Below are positions 1-8,978 of a DNA stretch of 64,000 nucleotides, in pieces. The DNA is from JBHJGP01 sp050331695 (GTDB taxonomy: Bacteria > Pseudomonadota > Alphaproteobacteria > Geminicoccales > Geminicoccaceae): contig JBHJGP010000024.1 in the NCBI GenBank assembly GCA_050331695.1, forward strand, positions 47,480 to 111,479, in the 5' to 3' direction. The position numbers and the translations under genes are program-made. Under the pieces are notes generated by a model that was not told where the DNA came from, ran no database searches, and was given only the letters and a program-made list of their open reading frames with translations. How positions within the stretch are numbered: position 1 is the first letter of the stretch; every line of letters begins with the position of its first letter.

Positions 1-381
1 GTCGAAGTCGGTGATTGCGCGGTGTTGGGCGGGCTTTGCGCGATCCACCAGTTCGTGCGTATCGGCCAATACGCCATGGTCGGCGGCACCGCCGGCGTCG
101 AGAGCGACGTCATTCCTTACGGTCTGGTGCAGGGACGGCGCGCCAATCTCTCGGGCCTGAACATGGTCGGCATGAAACGGCGCGGTATCGGCTCCGAAGA
201 GATCCGGACCATGCGCAACGCCTACCGACAATTGTTCACCGAACCGGGCTCTTTCGCCAACAAGCTGATCGAAGTCGCCGAGGTGTACAGCGATGAGCCG
301 CGGGTGATGGAGATCGTCGAGTTCGTCAAATCGCCAACATTGCGCGCGATCTCCCAGCCCGAGATCGACCACAAGGGTTGA
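1..381 (+). CDS. lpxA: Acyl-ACP--UDP-N-acetylglucosamine O-acyltransferase, C-terminal part
   Basis: LpxA transfers a 3-hydroxyacyl chain from ACP to UDP-GlcNAc, the first step of lipid A synthesis in the cytoplasm. The 5' end lies outside the window. The visible 126 residues are open from base 1 and hold the last left-handed beta-helix coils (VGDCAVLGGLCAIHQFVRIG, then YAMVGGTAGVESDVIPYG) and the helical C-terminal domain (NLVGMKRRG-like stretch, then AYRQLF). The order with lpxI (3-bp gap) and lpxB supports the call. Nothing odd is seen in the visible part. Confidence 0.95.
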   Translation, partial: VEVGDCAVLGGLCAIHQFVRIGQYAMVGGTAGVESDVIPYGLVQGRRANLSGLNMVGMKRRGIGSEEIRTMRNAYRQLFTEPGSFANKLIEVAEVYSDEPRVMEIVEFVKSPTLRAISQPEIDHKG

Positions 382-384
382 TTT

Positions 385-1245
385 TTGTCGGAGCCGTCCG
401 GTCACGCGCTTGCTGTCCCGCATGGCCGGCGGCTTGCCGTCATCGCTGGATCGGGCCCTCTGCCTCGGTCCGTCGCGATCGCCGCGAGGCAGCAGGGCCG
501 ACCGGTTCACGTGATCGCGTTCGAGGGTCAGACCGATCCCGACTGGCTTATCGAGTTCCCCCACGACTGGGTTAAGCTTGGCGCCGTGGCCCGGACACTG
601 AAGCTTCTGCACGAGGCAAAGGCCGATGATATCTGCATGATCGGGCCTGTCGGCCGCCCATCGCTCACCTCGCTCGCCCTCGACTGGCGTGCTCTGAAAA
701 TGTTGCCGCGCCTCGGCGGCGGCCTCGATGCCGGCGACGACAAGCTCTTGCGCGTCATCGTGGCCGAGTTGGAAAGCGAGGGTTTCCGCGTGGTTGGCGC
801 CGACGATGTGTCATCCGATCTTTTGTCGCCGCCGGGTCAGTGGGGGCGCCACAAACCGACTGAGCAAGACCAAAAGGACATCGATCGGGCGATTGCCGTG
901 TTGCAGGCGCTGGGTCCTCTCGATATCGGCCAGTCGATCGTGGTCCAGCAGGGCATGGTGCTGGCGGTCGAGGCGATTGAGGGAACCGATCGGATGATCG
1001 AGCGGGCCGGACAGTGGCGCCGGCAGGCGCCGGGCGGTGTCCTGGTCAAAGGCCGTAAATCAGCTCAAGATCGGCGCGCGGATTTGCCGACCATCGGTTC
1101 CGGTACGGTCGACGTGGTGGCCAAGGCCGGTTTCGCCGGCATCGCCGTCGAGGCGGGGCACAGTCTTGTTGTCGATCTGGAAGGCACGACCAAGGCCGCC
1201 AATCGGGCCGGTCTCTTCATCTTCGGCCTCAAGCCTTTTTCGTGA
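385..1245 (+). CDS. lpxI: UDP-2,3-diacylglucosamine pyrophosphatase LpxI
   Basis: LpxI (DUF1009 family) hydrolyses UDP-2,3-diacylglucosamine to lipid X and UMP. It replaces LpxH in most alphaproteobacteria. The 286-residue protein has the usual family length. It shows the N-terminal glycine-rich stretch AVIAGSGPLPRSVA and the C-terminal motifs EAIEGTDRMIERAG, KGRKSAQDRRADLPTIG and FAGIAVEAGHSLV, typical of the family. The start is taken as the TTG three bases after the lpxA stop, since no ATG lies near. The stop overlaps the lpxB GTG by 4 bp, so translation is probably coupled. Confidence 0.95.
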   Translation: MSEPSGHALAVPHGRRLAVIAGSGPLPRSVAIAARQQGRPVHVIAFEGQTDPDWLIEFPHDWVKLGAVARTLKLLHEAKADDICMIGPVGRPSLTSLALDWRALKMLPRLGGGLDAGDDKLLRVIVAELESEGFRVVGADDVSSDLLSPPGQWGRHKPTEQDQKDIDRAIAVLQALGPLDIGQSIVVQQGMVLAVEAIEGTDRMIERAGQWRRQAPGGVLVKGRKSAQDRRADLPTIGSGTVDVVAKAGFAGIAVEAGHSLVVDLEGTTKAANRAGLFIFGLKPFS

Positions 1246-2408
1246 CCAATCGGGTCTACCTCATCGCCGGCGAGGTTTCGGGCGATTATCTGGGCGCGCA
1301 GCTTTTAAGCCATCTGCGCGAGCTCGAGCCAGAGCTGGACATCGCCGGCGTCGGCGGCACTCAGATGGCCGACCAGGGGTTGGCCAGCCTCTTTCCCATG
1401 GAAGAGCTCTCGCTGATGGGCTTCGTCGAGATCTTGCCCCATCTGCCGCGCCTGATCCGCCGCATCTACCAGACCGTGGATCACATCAAGGCCTTTGATC
1501 CGGACGTTGTCGTCACCATCGACAGTCCCGGCTTTTGTCTGCGCGTGTTGAAGCGCCTTCAGGGGACGCGCGCCCGGCGCATGCACTACGTCGCCCCTCA
1601 AGCCTGGGCCTGGCGGCCCGGCCGCGCCGCCAAATTCAAGGACCTGATCGACGAGATGCTTTTGCTCTTTCCGTTTGAGCAGGCGTTTTTTGAGACCTAC
1701 GGCGTCAACACCCGCTTCGTCGGTCACCCGATCACCGAGAGCTGGCGTGAACCTCGGGATCCGCAGGCTCTCGCCAGCGAACTGGGCCTGAACCGGGCCG
1801 ACCCCATTCTCTGCCTGTTGCCCGGCAGCCGGCGCAGTGAGGTGGACAAGCATCTGCCTGTCATTGCCGAAACGCTCGCTATCCTCCGCGACGAGTTCCC
1901 GCGGCTCGGCTGCGTGCTTCCGACCCTGCCGCGGCTCAAGGACCGGGTGAGCGACGGCACGAAGTCCTGGCCGGTGCCGACCGCCGTCTTCGATGATCGA
2001 AACCGGCGCTACGACGCCTACGCGCTCTGCGGGGCGGCGATCGCGGCGTCTGGTACGGTCGGTCTGGAGCTGGCGCTTGCCGGTCTGCCGCCGGTCATCA
2101 TCTACCGGGGCAATCCGATCAGCGCCGCTCTCGCCCGGCGCCTGATCCGCGTGCCCCATGTCAGCCTGCTCAACCTCATCCTTGAACGCGAAGCGTTTCG
2201 CGAGCTCCTGCAGGAAAACCTGACCCCGGGCGTCTTGGCCCGGGAGACGGCGCTCCTCCTGGCGGATGGTGAGCGGAGCCAAAGGGGCAGAGCTGATCTG
2301 CGCCAGGTGGTCGCCGCTTTGCAGGGAGAAGGCAGCGATCCGCCAAGCCTCCACGCCGCGAGGCGGGTGCTCGCCAATATCGAGCTTGTGCCTAGGCCGT
2401 CAGCTTGA
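1242..2408 (+). CDS. lpxB: Lipid-A-disaccharide synthase
   Basis: LpxB (glycosyltransferase family 19) condenses lipid X with UDP-diacylglucosamine to make the beta-1,6 disaccharide of lipid A, at the inner face of the membrane. The 388 residues match the family length. Visible signatures are GEVSGDYLGA at residues 10-19, GVGGTQMADQG near 37, APQAWAWRPGRA, LLPGSRRSEV and the C-terminal SGTVGLELALAGLPPVIIYR. The GTG start overlaps lpxI by 4 bp. The 3' end overlaps the convergent acyl-CoA dehydrogenase gene by 17 bp. Confidence 0.96.
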   Translation: MTNRVYLIAGEVSGDYLGAQLLSHLRELEPELDIAGVGGTQMADQGLASLFPMEELSLMGFVEILPHLPRLIRRIYQTVDHIKAFDPDVVVTIDSPGFCLRVLKRLQGTRARRMHYVAPQAWAWRPGRAAKFKDLIDEMLLLFPFEQAFFETYGVNTRFVGHPITESWREPRDPQALASELGLNRADPILCLLPGSRRSEVDKHLPVIAETLAILRDEFPRLGCVLPTLPRLKDRVSDGTKSWPVPTAVFDDRNRRYDAYALCGAAIAASGTVGLELALAGLPPVIIYRGNPISAALARRLIRVPHVSLLNLILEREAFRELLQENLTPGVLARETALLLADGERSQRGRADLRQVVAALQGEGSDPPSLHAARRVLANIELVPRPSA

Positions 2409-3564
2409 ACAGCTCGCGGCCGATCAGCATGCGCCGGATCTCGCTGGTTCCGGCGCCGATCTCGTAGAGTTTGGCGTCCCGGAGCAGCCGGCCGCTCGCA
2501 TACTCGTTGATATAGCCGTTGCCGCCCAGGGCCTGGATCGCTTCCAGTGCCATCCAGGTCGCCTTTTCAGCGGCATAGAGCAGACAGCCCGCAGCGTCCT
2601 GGCGGGTCAAGAGCCCCCGGTCCGCTGCCTTGGCGCAGGTGTAAACGTAGGCCTTGCACGCGTTCATGGTCGCGTACATGTCGGCGATCTTGCCTTGCAT
2701 CAGCTGAAATTCGCCGATCGCCGTGCCGAACTGTTTTCGTTCGTGAATGTAGGGCAGCACCAGATCCATGGCCGCCTGCATGATCCCAGTCGGCCCGCCG
2801 GCGAGCACGAGGCGCTCATAATCAAGGCCGGACATGAGCACATTGACGCCCTTGCCGACCTTGCCCAAGACCTGGTCCTCGTCGACCTCACAATCCTCAA
2901 ATACGAGCTCGCAGGTGTCCGAGCCCCTCATGCCGAGCTTGTCGAGCTTCTGAGCGGTGGAAAAGCCCTCCATGCCCTTCTCGATCAGAAACGCGGTGAT
3001 GCCCTTGGGGCCGGCCTCGGGATCGGTCTTGGCGTAGACGACCAAGGTCTCGGCGACCGGACCGTTGGTGATCCACATTTTCGAGCCATTGAGAACGAAG
3101 CGGCCACCATTGCGCCTCGCCGTCGTGGTCATCGACACCACGTCCGAGCCGGCGCCCGGCTCGCTCATGGCCAGCGCGCCCACATGCTCACCGGAGATCA
3201 GCTTCGGCAGATACTTTGACTTCTGTTCGGCTGTGCCAAACCTCCGGATCTGATTGACGCAGAGATTGGAATGGGCGCCGTAGCTTAAGCCCACCGAGCC
3301 CGAGGCGCGGCTGATCTCCTCCATGGCGATGGTATGGTCCAGATAGCCCAGACCGGCACCGCCATCCTTCTCCTCGACCGTGATGCCGAGCAGGCCCAGC
3401 TCGCCCAGCTTTGGCCAGAGATCGCGCGGAAACTGGTTTGTCCGGTCGATCTCGTCGGCGCGGGGGAGGATCTCGTCGTTGGCGAAACGGCCCACCTGCT
3501 CGCGGATCATTTCCGCGGTTTCGTCCAGATCGAAATCGATGGTCGGACTACGGAACTGCGCCAT
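2392..3564 (-). CDS. ivd: Isovaleryl-CoA dehydrogenase
   Basis: This FAD-dependent acyl-CoA dehydrogenase is predicted to oxidise isovaleryl-CoA to 3-methylcrotonyl-CoA in leucine breakdown. It has 390 residues. The flavin and substrate motifs ALAMSEPGAGSD (130-141) and MWITNG (163-168) are present. The catalytic glutamate sits in GLDYERLVLAGG at E250. This placement in the middle of the chain is diagnostic of isovaleryl-CoA dehydrogenase, since most acyl-CoA dehydrogenases carry the base near residue 370. The C-terminal AIQALGGNGYINEY and GAGTSEIRRMLIGR match the subfamily. It lies 22 bp behind mgtE on the same strand. Methylcrotonyl-CoA carboxylase genes are not in the window. Confidence 0.93.
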   Translation of the reverse strand: MAQFRSPTIDFDLDETAEMIREQVGRFANDEILPRADEIDRTNQFPRDLWPKLGELGLLGITVEEKDGGAGLGYLDHTIAMEEISRASGSVGLSYGAHSNLCVNQIRRFGTAEQKSKYLPKLISGEHVGALAMSEPGAGSDVVSMTTTARRNGGRFVLNGSKMWITNGPVAETLVVYAKTDPEAGPKGITAFLIEKGMEGFSTAQKLDKLGMRGSDTCELVFEDCEVDEDQVLGKVGKGVNVLMSGLDYERLVLAGGPTGIMQAAMDLVLPYIHERKQFGTAIGEFQLMQGKIADMYATMNACKAYVYTCAKAADRGLLTRQDAAGCLLYAAEKATWMALEAIQALGGNGYINEYASGRLLRDAKLYEIGAGTSEIRRMLIGRELFKLTA

Positions 3565-3586
3565 GACCAGAGCTCCTGCTATTGGC

Positions 3587-4903
3587 TCACAACAGATAAA
3601 GAGCGGCGAGACCGAGAAAAGCGAAAAAGCCGACGACGTCGGTGACCGTGGTCAGAAAGACGCCCGATGCCACAGCCGGGTCGACCTTGAGCCGGTCCAA
3701 GACAAGCGGGATGGTCACACCGGCGATCGCGGCGGCCAAAAGATTGATCACCATCGCGGCACCGAAGATCAGCGCCAGGAGCGGCTGCTGAAACCAGAAA
3801 ACGGCAAGCAGAATGCCAACCACGAAGAAGACGACCGCGTGCAAGCCGCCGACCAGGAGCTCTTTTATGAAGATGCGAAACGCGTTGGCGGTGGAGACGT
3901 CCCGCGTGGCGAGCGCGCGCACGACCACGGTCAAGGTCTGGGTTCCCGCATTGCCGCCCATCGATGCCACGATCGGCATCAGCACGGCCAATGCCACGGC
4001 CTGGGCGATCTGATCTTCGAACCGGGCGATGACCAGGGATGCGACCACGGCGGTCAGGAGATTGACGATCAGCCAGGGCACGCGCCGGAGCCCGGTCTTG
4101 AGCGGCGGCGTCAGAATATCACCCTCCTGGACGCCGCCCAGGGCCAGGATATCCTCCTCCGCCTCCTCCTGGATGACCTCGACGATGTCATCGACCGTGA
4201 TGACCCCGATCAGTCGGCCGGTATCGCCGGTGACCGGTGCCGAGACCAGGCCGTACTGGCGGAACAAAAGCGCGGCATCTTCCTGGTCGGTGGTCGCCGA
4301 GACGGTTTTCAGATCCTGGTGCTGGAGCTGGTTCAAAGGTGTCTGGCGCTTGCTTCTCAGGATCCGGCTCAGGGCGATGGCGCCCACCGGCTGGAAGCGG
4401 GGATTGACCAGATAGATCTCGAAGAAGTCGTCCGGCAGATTGGATTGGCTTCGAAGATAATCGATCGCCTGGCCGACCAGCCAGTAGTCGGGGATTGCGA
4501 CGAACTCCCGCTGCATGAGCCGGCCGGCCGATGATTCGCCGTAGGCCAAACTCTGTTCGACGGTCTCGCGCTCGCGTTGCGGCAGGATCTCGAGGATGGC
4601 GAGCTGGGTTTCGACGTCCAGCTCCTCAAGAAAATCGATGGCGTCATCGCTATCGAGCTCGATGATCGCGCTGGCGACACGGGCTGGCGTCAACTGCTCG
4701 ACGATGAACGGCCGAAGCTCATCGTCGATGTAACTCAGCAAGTTGGGCCGGAAATCGTCCCGGATCGCGGCCAGCAGTTGGACCCGCTGATCCTGACCCA
4801 AGAGTTCGATCAGGTCGGCCTGGTCGGCCTCGTGGAGGGAGCCAACGATCTCGCGCACGGCGTCCTGGTCGTCATTGGCCAGAGCCTCGCGAACCGCCCG
4901 CAA
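3587..4903 (-). CDS. mgtE: Magnesium transporter MgtE
   Basis: MgtE is a Mg2+-gated inner-membrane channel. The order seen is an MgtE_N helical domain (about residues 10-130, LHEADQADLIELL), two CBS domains (about 135-255), and five membrane helices in the last 150 residues with the family motifs GGNAGTQTLTVVVRALATRD and a C-terminal LTTVTDVVGFFAFLGLA-like helix. The start is a TTG. The frame stays open upstream for another 21 codons to the maeB stop at 4967-4969, but it holds no ATG, GTG or TTG. The true N-terminus may therefore be longer and use a rare or miscalled start. It sits between maeB and ivd on one strand. Confidence 0.9.
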   Translation of the reverse strand: MRAVREALANDDQDAVREIVGSLHEADQADLIELLGQDQRVQLLAAIRDDFRPNLLSYIDDELRPFIVEQLTPARVASAIIELDSDDAIDFLEELDVETQLAILEILPQRERETVEQSLAYGESSAGRLMQREFVAIPDYWLVGQAIDYLRSQSNLPDDFFEIYLVNPRFQPVGAIALSRILRSKRQTPLNQLQHQDLKTVSATTDQEDAALLFRQYGLVSAPVTGDTGRLIGVITVDDIVEVIQEEAEEDILALGGVQEGDILTPPLKTGLRRVPWLIVNLLTAVVASLVIARFEDQIAQAVALAVLMPIVASMGGNAGTQTLTVVVRALATRDVSTANAFRIFIKELLVGGLHAVVFFVVGILLAVFWFQQPLLALIFGAAMVINLLAAAIAGVTIPLVLDRLKVDPAVASGVFLTTVTDVVGFFAFLGLAALYLL

Positions 4904-4966
4904 TTTGCGGTCATCCGGGCCGAAGATCTCGTCCGTGTCGGTCTCACCGTTGAGCTCGTCGATGGG

Positions 4967-7240
4967 TCAGGTCCACCCCTGGGCTTCGATGGCGGCCACG
5001 GCCGTCAGGTTGACGATACCTCGGGCGGAGACCGTCGGCGTAGCGATATGCGCAGGTTTCGCCGGGCCAATCAGGATCGGACCCACCGAGATCGCGCCCG
5101 TCACCGCCTTCAACATGTTGAAGGCGATATTGGCGGCGTCCAGATCGGGCAAAACCAAAAGGTTGGCGTCGCCTTTGAGGGGTGAGCCCGGAAAAATCGA
5201 TGCTCGGATTTTCTCCGAGAGCGCGGCGTCGGCGTGCATCTCGCCGTCGACCTCCAAATCCGGCGCCCGGTCACGGATAATCGACAACGCCTCGCGCATG
5301 CAGATCGCGGTCGGGCTGTCGTGGGTCCCGAAGTTGGAATGAGAGAGCAGCGCCACCTTGGGCGTAATGCCAAACTGCCGTACCAGGCGGGCGGCACGGA
5401 GCGTGGTCTCGGCGATCTCCTCGGCGCAGGGCTGCAGGCTGACATAGGTGTCGGTCATGAAGAGCGGGCCCCGGTCGAGCACCAGCGCGTGCACGGTGGA
5501 GGAATCGCTCATATCCTCGCGCAGGCCCAAAACGGCGCAGACGTGGGCGAGATGGGCGTCGAAGCGTCCGATCGGGCCGGCAATCATGGCGTCGGCGTCG
5601 GCCCTGTGGACGGCGAGCGCCGCGATCACGGTGTTGTTCGTGCGCACCATTGTCTTGGCACCGTCCGGCGTGACCCCGCGGCGCGCCATGCGTTCGTGGT
5701 AGAGGTTCACATAGTCGTTGAACCGCGGATCGCTCTGGGGATTGATCAGGTCGAAATCGGTTTCGACCTCGAGCCTTAGGCCCAACCGTTCGATCCGCAT
5801 GGCAACGACTTCCGGGCGACCGATCAGGGTCGGCCGGGCCAAGCCCTCGTCGACCACGACCTGCACGCCCCTAAGCACCCGTTCCTCCTCGCCGTCGGTG
5901 TAAATCACCCGTTTCTGCTCGGCCCGGGCCCGCTCGAACAAAGGCTTCATGACAAAGCCTGAGCGATAGACGAACTGGCTCAGACGCTGGCGGTAGGGCC
6001 GCAGATTTTCCATAGGTCGCTCGGCGACGCCGCTCTTCATCGCCGCCTCGGCCACCGCCGCTGGCAGCTCGACCATGAGCCTCGGATCGAAGGGTTTGGG
6101 GATGAGATAATCGCGGCCGAAGGCGAGCCGCTCCAGACCATAAGCCGCCGTGACCGTTTCCGGTGTCGTCGAGCGGGCGAGGCCGGCGATCGCATGGGCG
6201 CAGGCGAGCTTCATCTCCTCGTTAATAGCCTTGGCGCCGACGTCGAGCGCGCCGCGAAAGATGAAGGGAAAGCAGAGCACATTGTTGACCTGATTGGGCT
6301 GATCGCTGCGCCCGGGTGCGATGATCACGTCGTCGCGCGTCTCGCGGGCCAGTTCCGGCATGATTTCGGGTGTCGGGTTGGCGAGAGCGAGAACGATGGG
6401 ATCGGCGGCCATCGAGGCCAGCATGTCAGGTTTGAGCACATTGCCCGCCGACAGACCCAGAAACAGATCCGCGCCCTTGATGACCTCCGCCAAAGTTCGC
6501 TTGTCGGTGTTGGTCGCATAGCGGGCCATGTAGTGGTTCATCGCCTCGGTTCGGCCCTCGTAGACCACGCCCTTGATGTCGGTGATCGTGATGTTTTCGA
6601 GCTTGGCGCCGAGATTGACCAAAAGATCAAGGCAGGCGAGGGCCGCCGCACCGGCGCCGCTTGTCACGATCCGGATCTCCTCGATCCGCTTGCCAACGAG
6701 ATGCAGGCCGTTGATGCAGGCGGCGCCGACGCAAATGGCCGTGCCGTGCTGGTCGTCGTGGAAGACCGGGATGTTCATCCGTTCCCGGAGCCGCTCCTCG
6801 ATCTCGAAACATTCGGGTGCCTTGATGTCCTCCAGGTTAATGGCTCCGAAGGACGGTTCGAGGGCCGCGACGATGTCGACGAACCGGTCGACATCGGTGG
6901 TGTCGATTTCGATGTCGAAGCTGTCGATGTTAGCGAACTTTTTGAAGAGAACCGCTTTGCCTTCCATCACCGGCTTGGATGCCAGGGGGCCGATTGCCCC
7001 GAGGCCCAAGACCGCCGTGCCGTTGGTGATGACGGCGACGAGATTGCCGCGCGCGGTCAGTTGGGCGGCGCGCAACGGATCCTCGGCAATGGCGTTGCAG
7101 GCGGCGCTGACGCCGGGTGAGTAGGCGAGCGCAAGGTCATACTGAGTGGTCAGCGGCTTGGTCGCCACGACCTGAAGTTTGCCGGGTGTCGGATCCTCGT
7201 GATAGCGTATTGCGTCGTCGTCGAGCTGACCTACGCTCAT
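4967..7240 (-). CDS. maeB: NADP-dependent malic enzyme with phosphotransacetylase-like domain
   Basis: MaeB oxidatively decarboxylates malate to pyruvate and CO2. The 757 residues match the two-part bacterial form: a malic enzyme half (about 1-430) and a phosphate acetyltransferase-like half (about 430-757). The first half shows AYSPGVSAACNAIAEDP, the Lys-containing VLGLGAIGPLASKPVMEGKA, the acidic metal site LEDIKAPECFEIE, and FHDDQHGTAI. The second half shows the PTA-type VRTNNTVIAALAVHRADADAMIAGP and VLPDLDAANIAFNMLK. In known members this half usually has no transacetylase activity and serves regulation by acetyl-CoA. It is upstream of mgtE on the same strand. Confidence 0.95.
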   Translation of the reverse strand: MSVGQLDDDAIRYHEDPTPGKLQVVATKPLTTQYDLALAYSPGVSAACNAIAEDPLRAAQLTARGNLVAVITNGTAVLGLGAIGPLASKPVMEGKAVLFKKFANIDSFDIEIDTTDVDRFVDIVAALEPSFGAINLEDIKAPECFEIEERLRERMNIPVFHDDQHGTAICVGAACINGLHLVGKRIEEIRIVTSGAGAAALACLDLLVNLGAKLENITITDIKGVVYEGRTEAMNHYMARYATNTDKRTLAEVIKGADLFLGLSAGNVLKPDMLASMAADPIVLALANPTPEIMPELARETRDDVIIAPGRSDQPNQVNNVLCFPFIFRGALDVGAKAINEEMKLACAHAIAGLARSTTPETVTAAYGLERLAFGRDYLIPKPFDPRLMVELPAAVAEAAMKSGVAERPMENLRPYRQRLSQFVYRSGFVMKPLFERARAEQKRVIYTDGEEERVLRGVQVVVDEGLARPTLIGRPEVVAMRIERLGLRLEVETDFDLINPQSDPRFNDYVNLYHERMARRGVTPDGAKTMVRTNNTVIAALAVHRADADAMIAGPIGRFDAHLAHVCAVLGLREDMSDSSTVHALVLDRGPLFMTDTYVSLQPCAEEIAETTLRAARLVRQFGITPKVALLSHSNFGTHDSPTAICMREALSIIRDRAPDLEVDGEMHADAALSEKIRASIFPGSPLKGDANLLVLPDLDAANIAFNMLKAVTGAISVGPILIGPAKPAHIATPTVSARGIVNLTAVAAIEAQGWT

Positions 7241-7701
7241 GGATTATGCCTCCCCGGCAGAACGGCCGCGATGGCGACCCTACTTTTCGTCTTTGTCTGC
7301 CCGCAAGCTCGCCGCGGTTGTCAATTGCCGTGGTCTCGAGACACAGTTGGCGTTGGCCAGACGAACTTAGACACCCATGAAATCGATGGGTTTTTGCTTA
7401 AGGTCTCAAGCCGGGTCCTGCCTCTCCGACCGTCCCCGCGTAACCGGATAGCGAGACATAGGCGAATTCATGCGGGCGTGCAACGCGGACCGCGGGCACG
7501 CTAAAGGGAACGAAAAACGGTTCGTTGAAAGCCTGAATTAGCGCCTCAGTGGCCCGCCTGATCTACCCGGCTACTGTAGAGTGCCTTCACCAGGCATCGG
7601 CTCGCACGCCTGTCACAAAGCTGAGCGAGGACAGCTACGAAGCCATTGTCCAAGGAAAAGCAAACCACGACCAACAGTTGTGGTTACTGGAGGAAATTGC
7701 C
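7241..7701. other. Intergenic region between maeB and a divergent secreted-protein gene
   Basis: These 461 bases hold no gene I can support. Both flanking genes are transcribed outward, so promoters for both should lie here. A hairpin with a T run is present at 7373-7395 (listed separately). The short reading frames here (for example the one opening at 7199) have no family features. Confidence 0.5.
7373..7395 (+). terminator. Hairpin with T tract, terminator-like
   Basis: ACCCAT (7373-7378) pairs with ATGGGT (7386-7391) around a 7-base loop, and five T's end the feature. No + strand gene ends just before it. If it works, it ends a short untranslated transcript or blocks read-through in the divergent promoter region. 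The stem is only 6 bp, so the call is weak. Confidence 0.3.
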
Positions 7702-8694
7702 GTGCCAGCCCGCTTTTCGTGCTGCCTGCTCGCGGGCCTTGCCCTTCTTTTAAGCCTGCCTTCGACGGCTTATGCGCAAGACGATTATAAGGGCGCGCTT
7801 CAGAATTGGCTCGATACCAAGGACGAGCCCCGCATCCCGACCGGTGTTCCGCGCCGGGCGCAAGACGTCGATGCGACCAGGATGACCGACGCCAATGTGG
7901 CGATCGTCGAGGCTCTTTCGGGCCGTCGGCTGACGCCGTCCGAGCGGGATGAGATCGCCACCGACGTTGCTCGGGAACTGGAGCGAAGCCCGGCAGGCGT
8001 CGCCCAGACAGCCACTCATTTCGAGAGCGTGCTGGCGCAGTTGGGAAGCGAACCTTCCGCAGCGCGAGCCGAAGCTCTGCGCGAGCGGGTGCGTGCCCAG
8101 ATCTTCTATGGATTGGCGCCGGAAGCGCGGTCGCGACTGGCGGCGTGGCGGATCATCGAGGCGAGCGATCCGACCCTGGCCAACCATGAGCAAAGCCTGA
8201 CCTTGCTGACCCGGTCGGACGCGATGGCGCTCGCCCGCTTTGAAGCCGCCGATAACGAAACCTGGCCGCGAGACGTCGATGCCGCTGCCGTGGAACGGAC
8301 CGCCGCGGCACTAACCGAGGCCTACGGGGAGAAAGGCGAAAGCCCGTGCACCTTGGGTGTCCGCGGGCTCACCATCGTCAGCGCCTTCGCAGCCGGGGTC
8401 GATCAAACCTGGCCGAACATGTCACGGGAGGAGCGCGGTTTGGCGGTTCAGATGGGGGCCGGCGACACACCCTTGACGCCTGAGATCGCGCACGCGGTGG
8501 TTGGCGATCCGGATGTCTTCGCCTTTTTCAGCCTGAGCGGAGCCTCGCATCTCGATAAGGACCTCTTCGAGGCGAAGGAGGCGCAGAACGCCGCGACCGC
8601 GCTGATGGTGGGCGACATCGTTACCACCATGTCGATCGAACAGGCGACCCTCTCAGGGCTTTACCTCGAGCAGATGGCGCGGTGCAGCCAGTGA
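7702..8694 (+). CDS. Secreted protein of unknown function
   Basis: I do not recognise the family. The frame is open further upstream, but the GTG at 7702 has a good ribosome binding site (GGAGG, 7689-7693). It also places a clear signal peptide at the N-terminus (MPARFSCCLLAGLALLLSLP, cleavage probably after AYA-Q). The mature part is about 305 residues, mostly helical and acidic, with no membrane segment. Repeated DEIA/VARELERSP-type and LTPEIAHAVVGDPDVFAFFS stretches look like helix bundles. A periplasmic location is inferred. No neighbour suggests a role. Confidence 0.7.
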   Translation: MPARFSCCLLAGLALLLSLPSTAYAQDDYKGALQNWLDTKDEPRIPTGVPRRAQDVDATRMTDANVAIVEALSGRRLTPSERDEIATDVARELERSPAGVAQTATHFESVLAQLGSEPSAARAEALRERVRAQIFYGLAPEARSRLAAWRIIEASDPTLANHEQSLTLLTRSDAMALARFEAADNETWPRDVDAAAVERTAAALTEAYGEKGESPCTLGVRGLTIVSAFAAGVDQTWPNMSREERGLAVQMGAGDTPLTPEIAHAVVGDPDVFAFFSLSGASHLDKDLFEAKEAQNAATALMVGDIVTTMSIEQATLSGLYLEQMARCSQ

Positions 8695-8810
8695 GCTGAG
8701 AACCGGCTGCGCCGAAGGCTTCTTGAGCGACCGCCTCGGCCTCGTCGTCCGGTGTCCTGACGGTTTTTTGCCTGAGACCCTTGCGGACAACCGACCCGCT
8801 CGGGCGATGT

Positions 8811-8897
8811 TGGTGCGGCCGAGAAGACTCGAACTTCCACCCCGTTGCCAGGACAGCGACCTCAACGCTGCGCGTCTACCAATTCCGCCACGGCCGC
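8811..8897 (-). tRNA. tRNA-Leu (anticodon GAG)
   Basis: The minus strand folds as a class II tRNA of 87 bases with encoded CCA at the 3' end (8811-8813). The acceptor GCGGCCG (8891-8897) pairs with CGGCCGC before the discriminator A and CCA. The D region is GGCGGAATTGGTAGACGCG, typical of tRNA-Leu. The anticodon stem CAGCG/CGCTG encloses TTGAGGT, giving GAG. A long variable arm and the T-arm GTTCGAGTC follow. Confidence 0.95.
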
Positions 8898-8978
8898 ACG
8901 GTAGCGCCTGACCGGCGCCCGCTCTAGTGTGGGCTGGCTAGTAACAAAACCATCCGGCCGAGGCAAGGACGGCGACCG

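Noticed and set aside
1305..2354. Long minus-strand frame opposite lpxB
   Set aside because: It is an antisense shadow of lpxB, with no family features or ribosome site.
3380..4534. 384-codon plus-strand frame opposite mgtE
   Set aside because: Low-complexity Asp/His/Gln-rich shadow of mgtE in a GC-rich genome.
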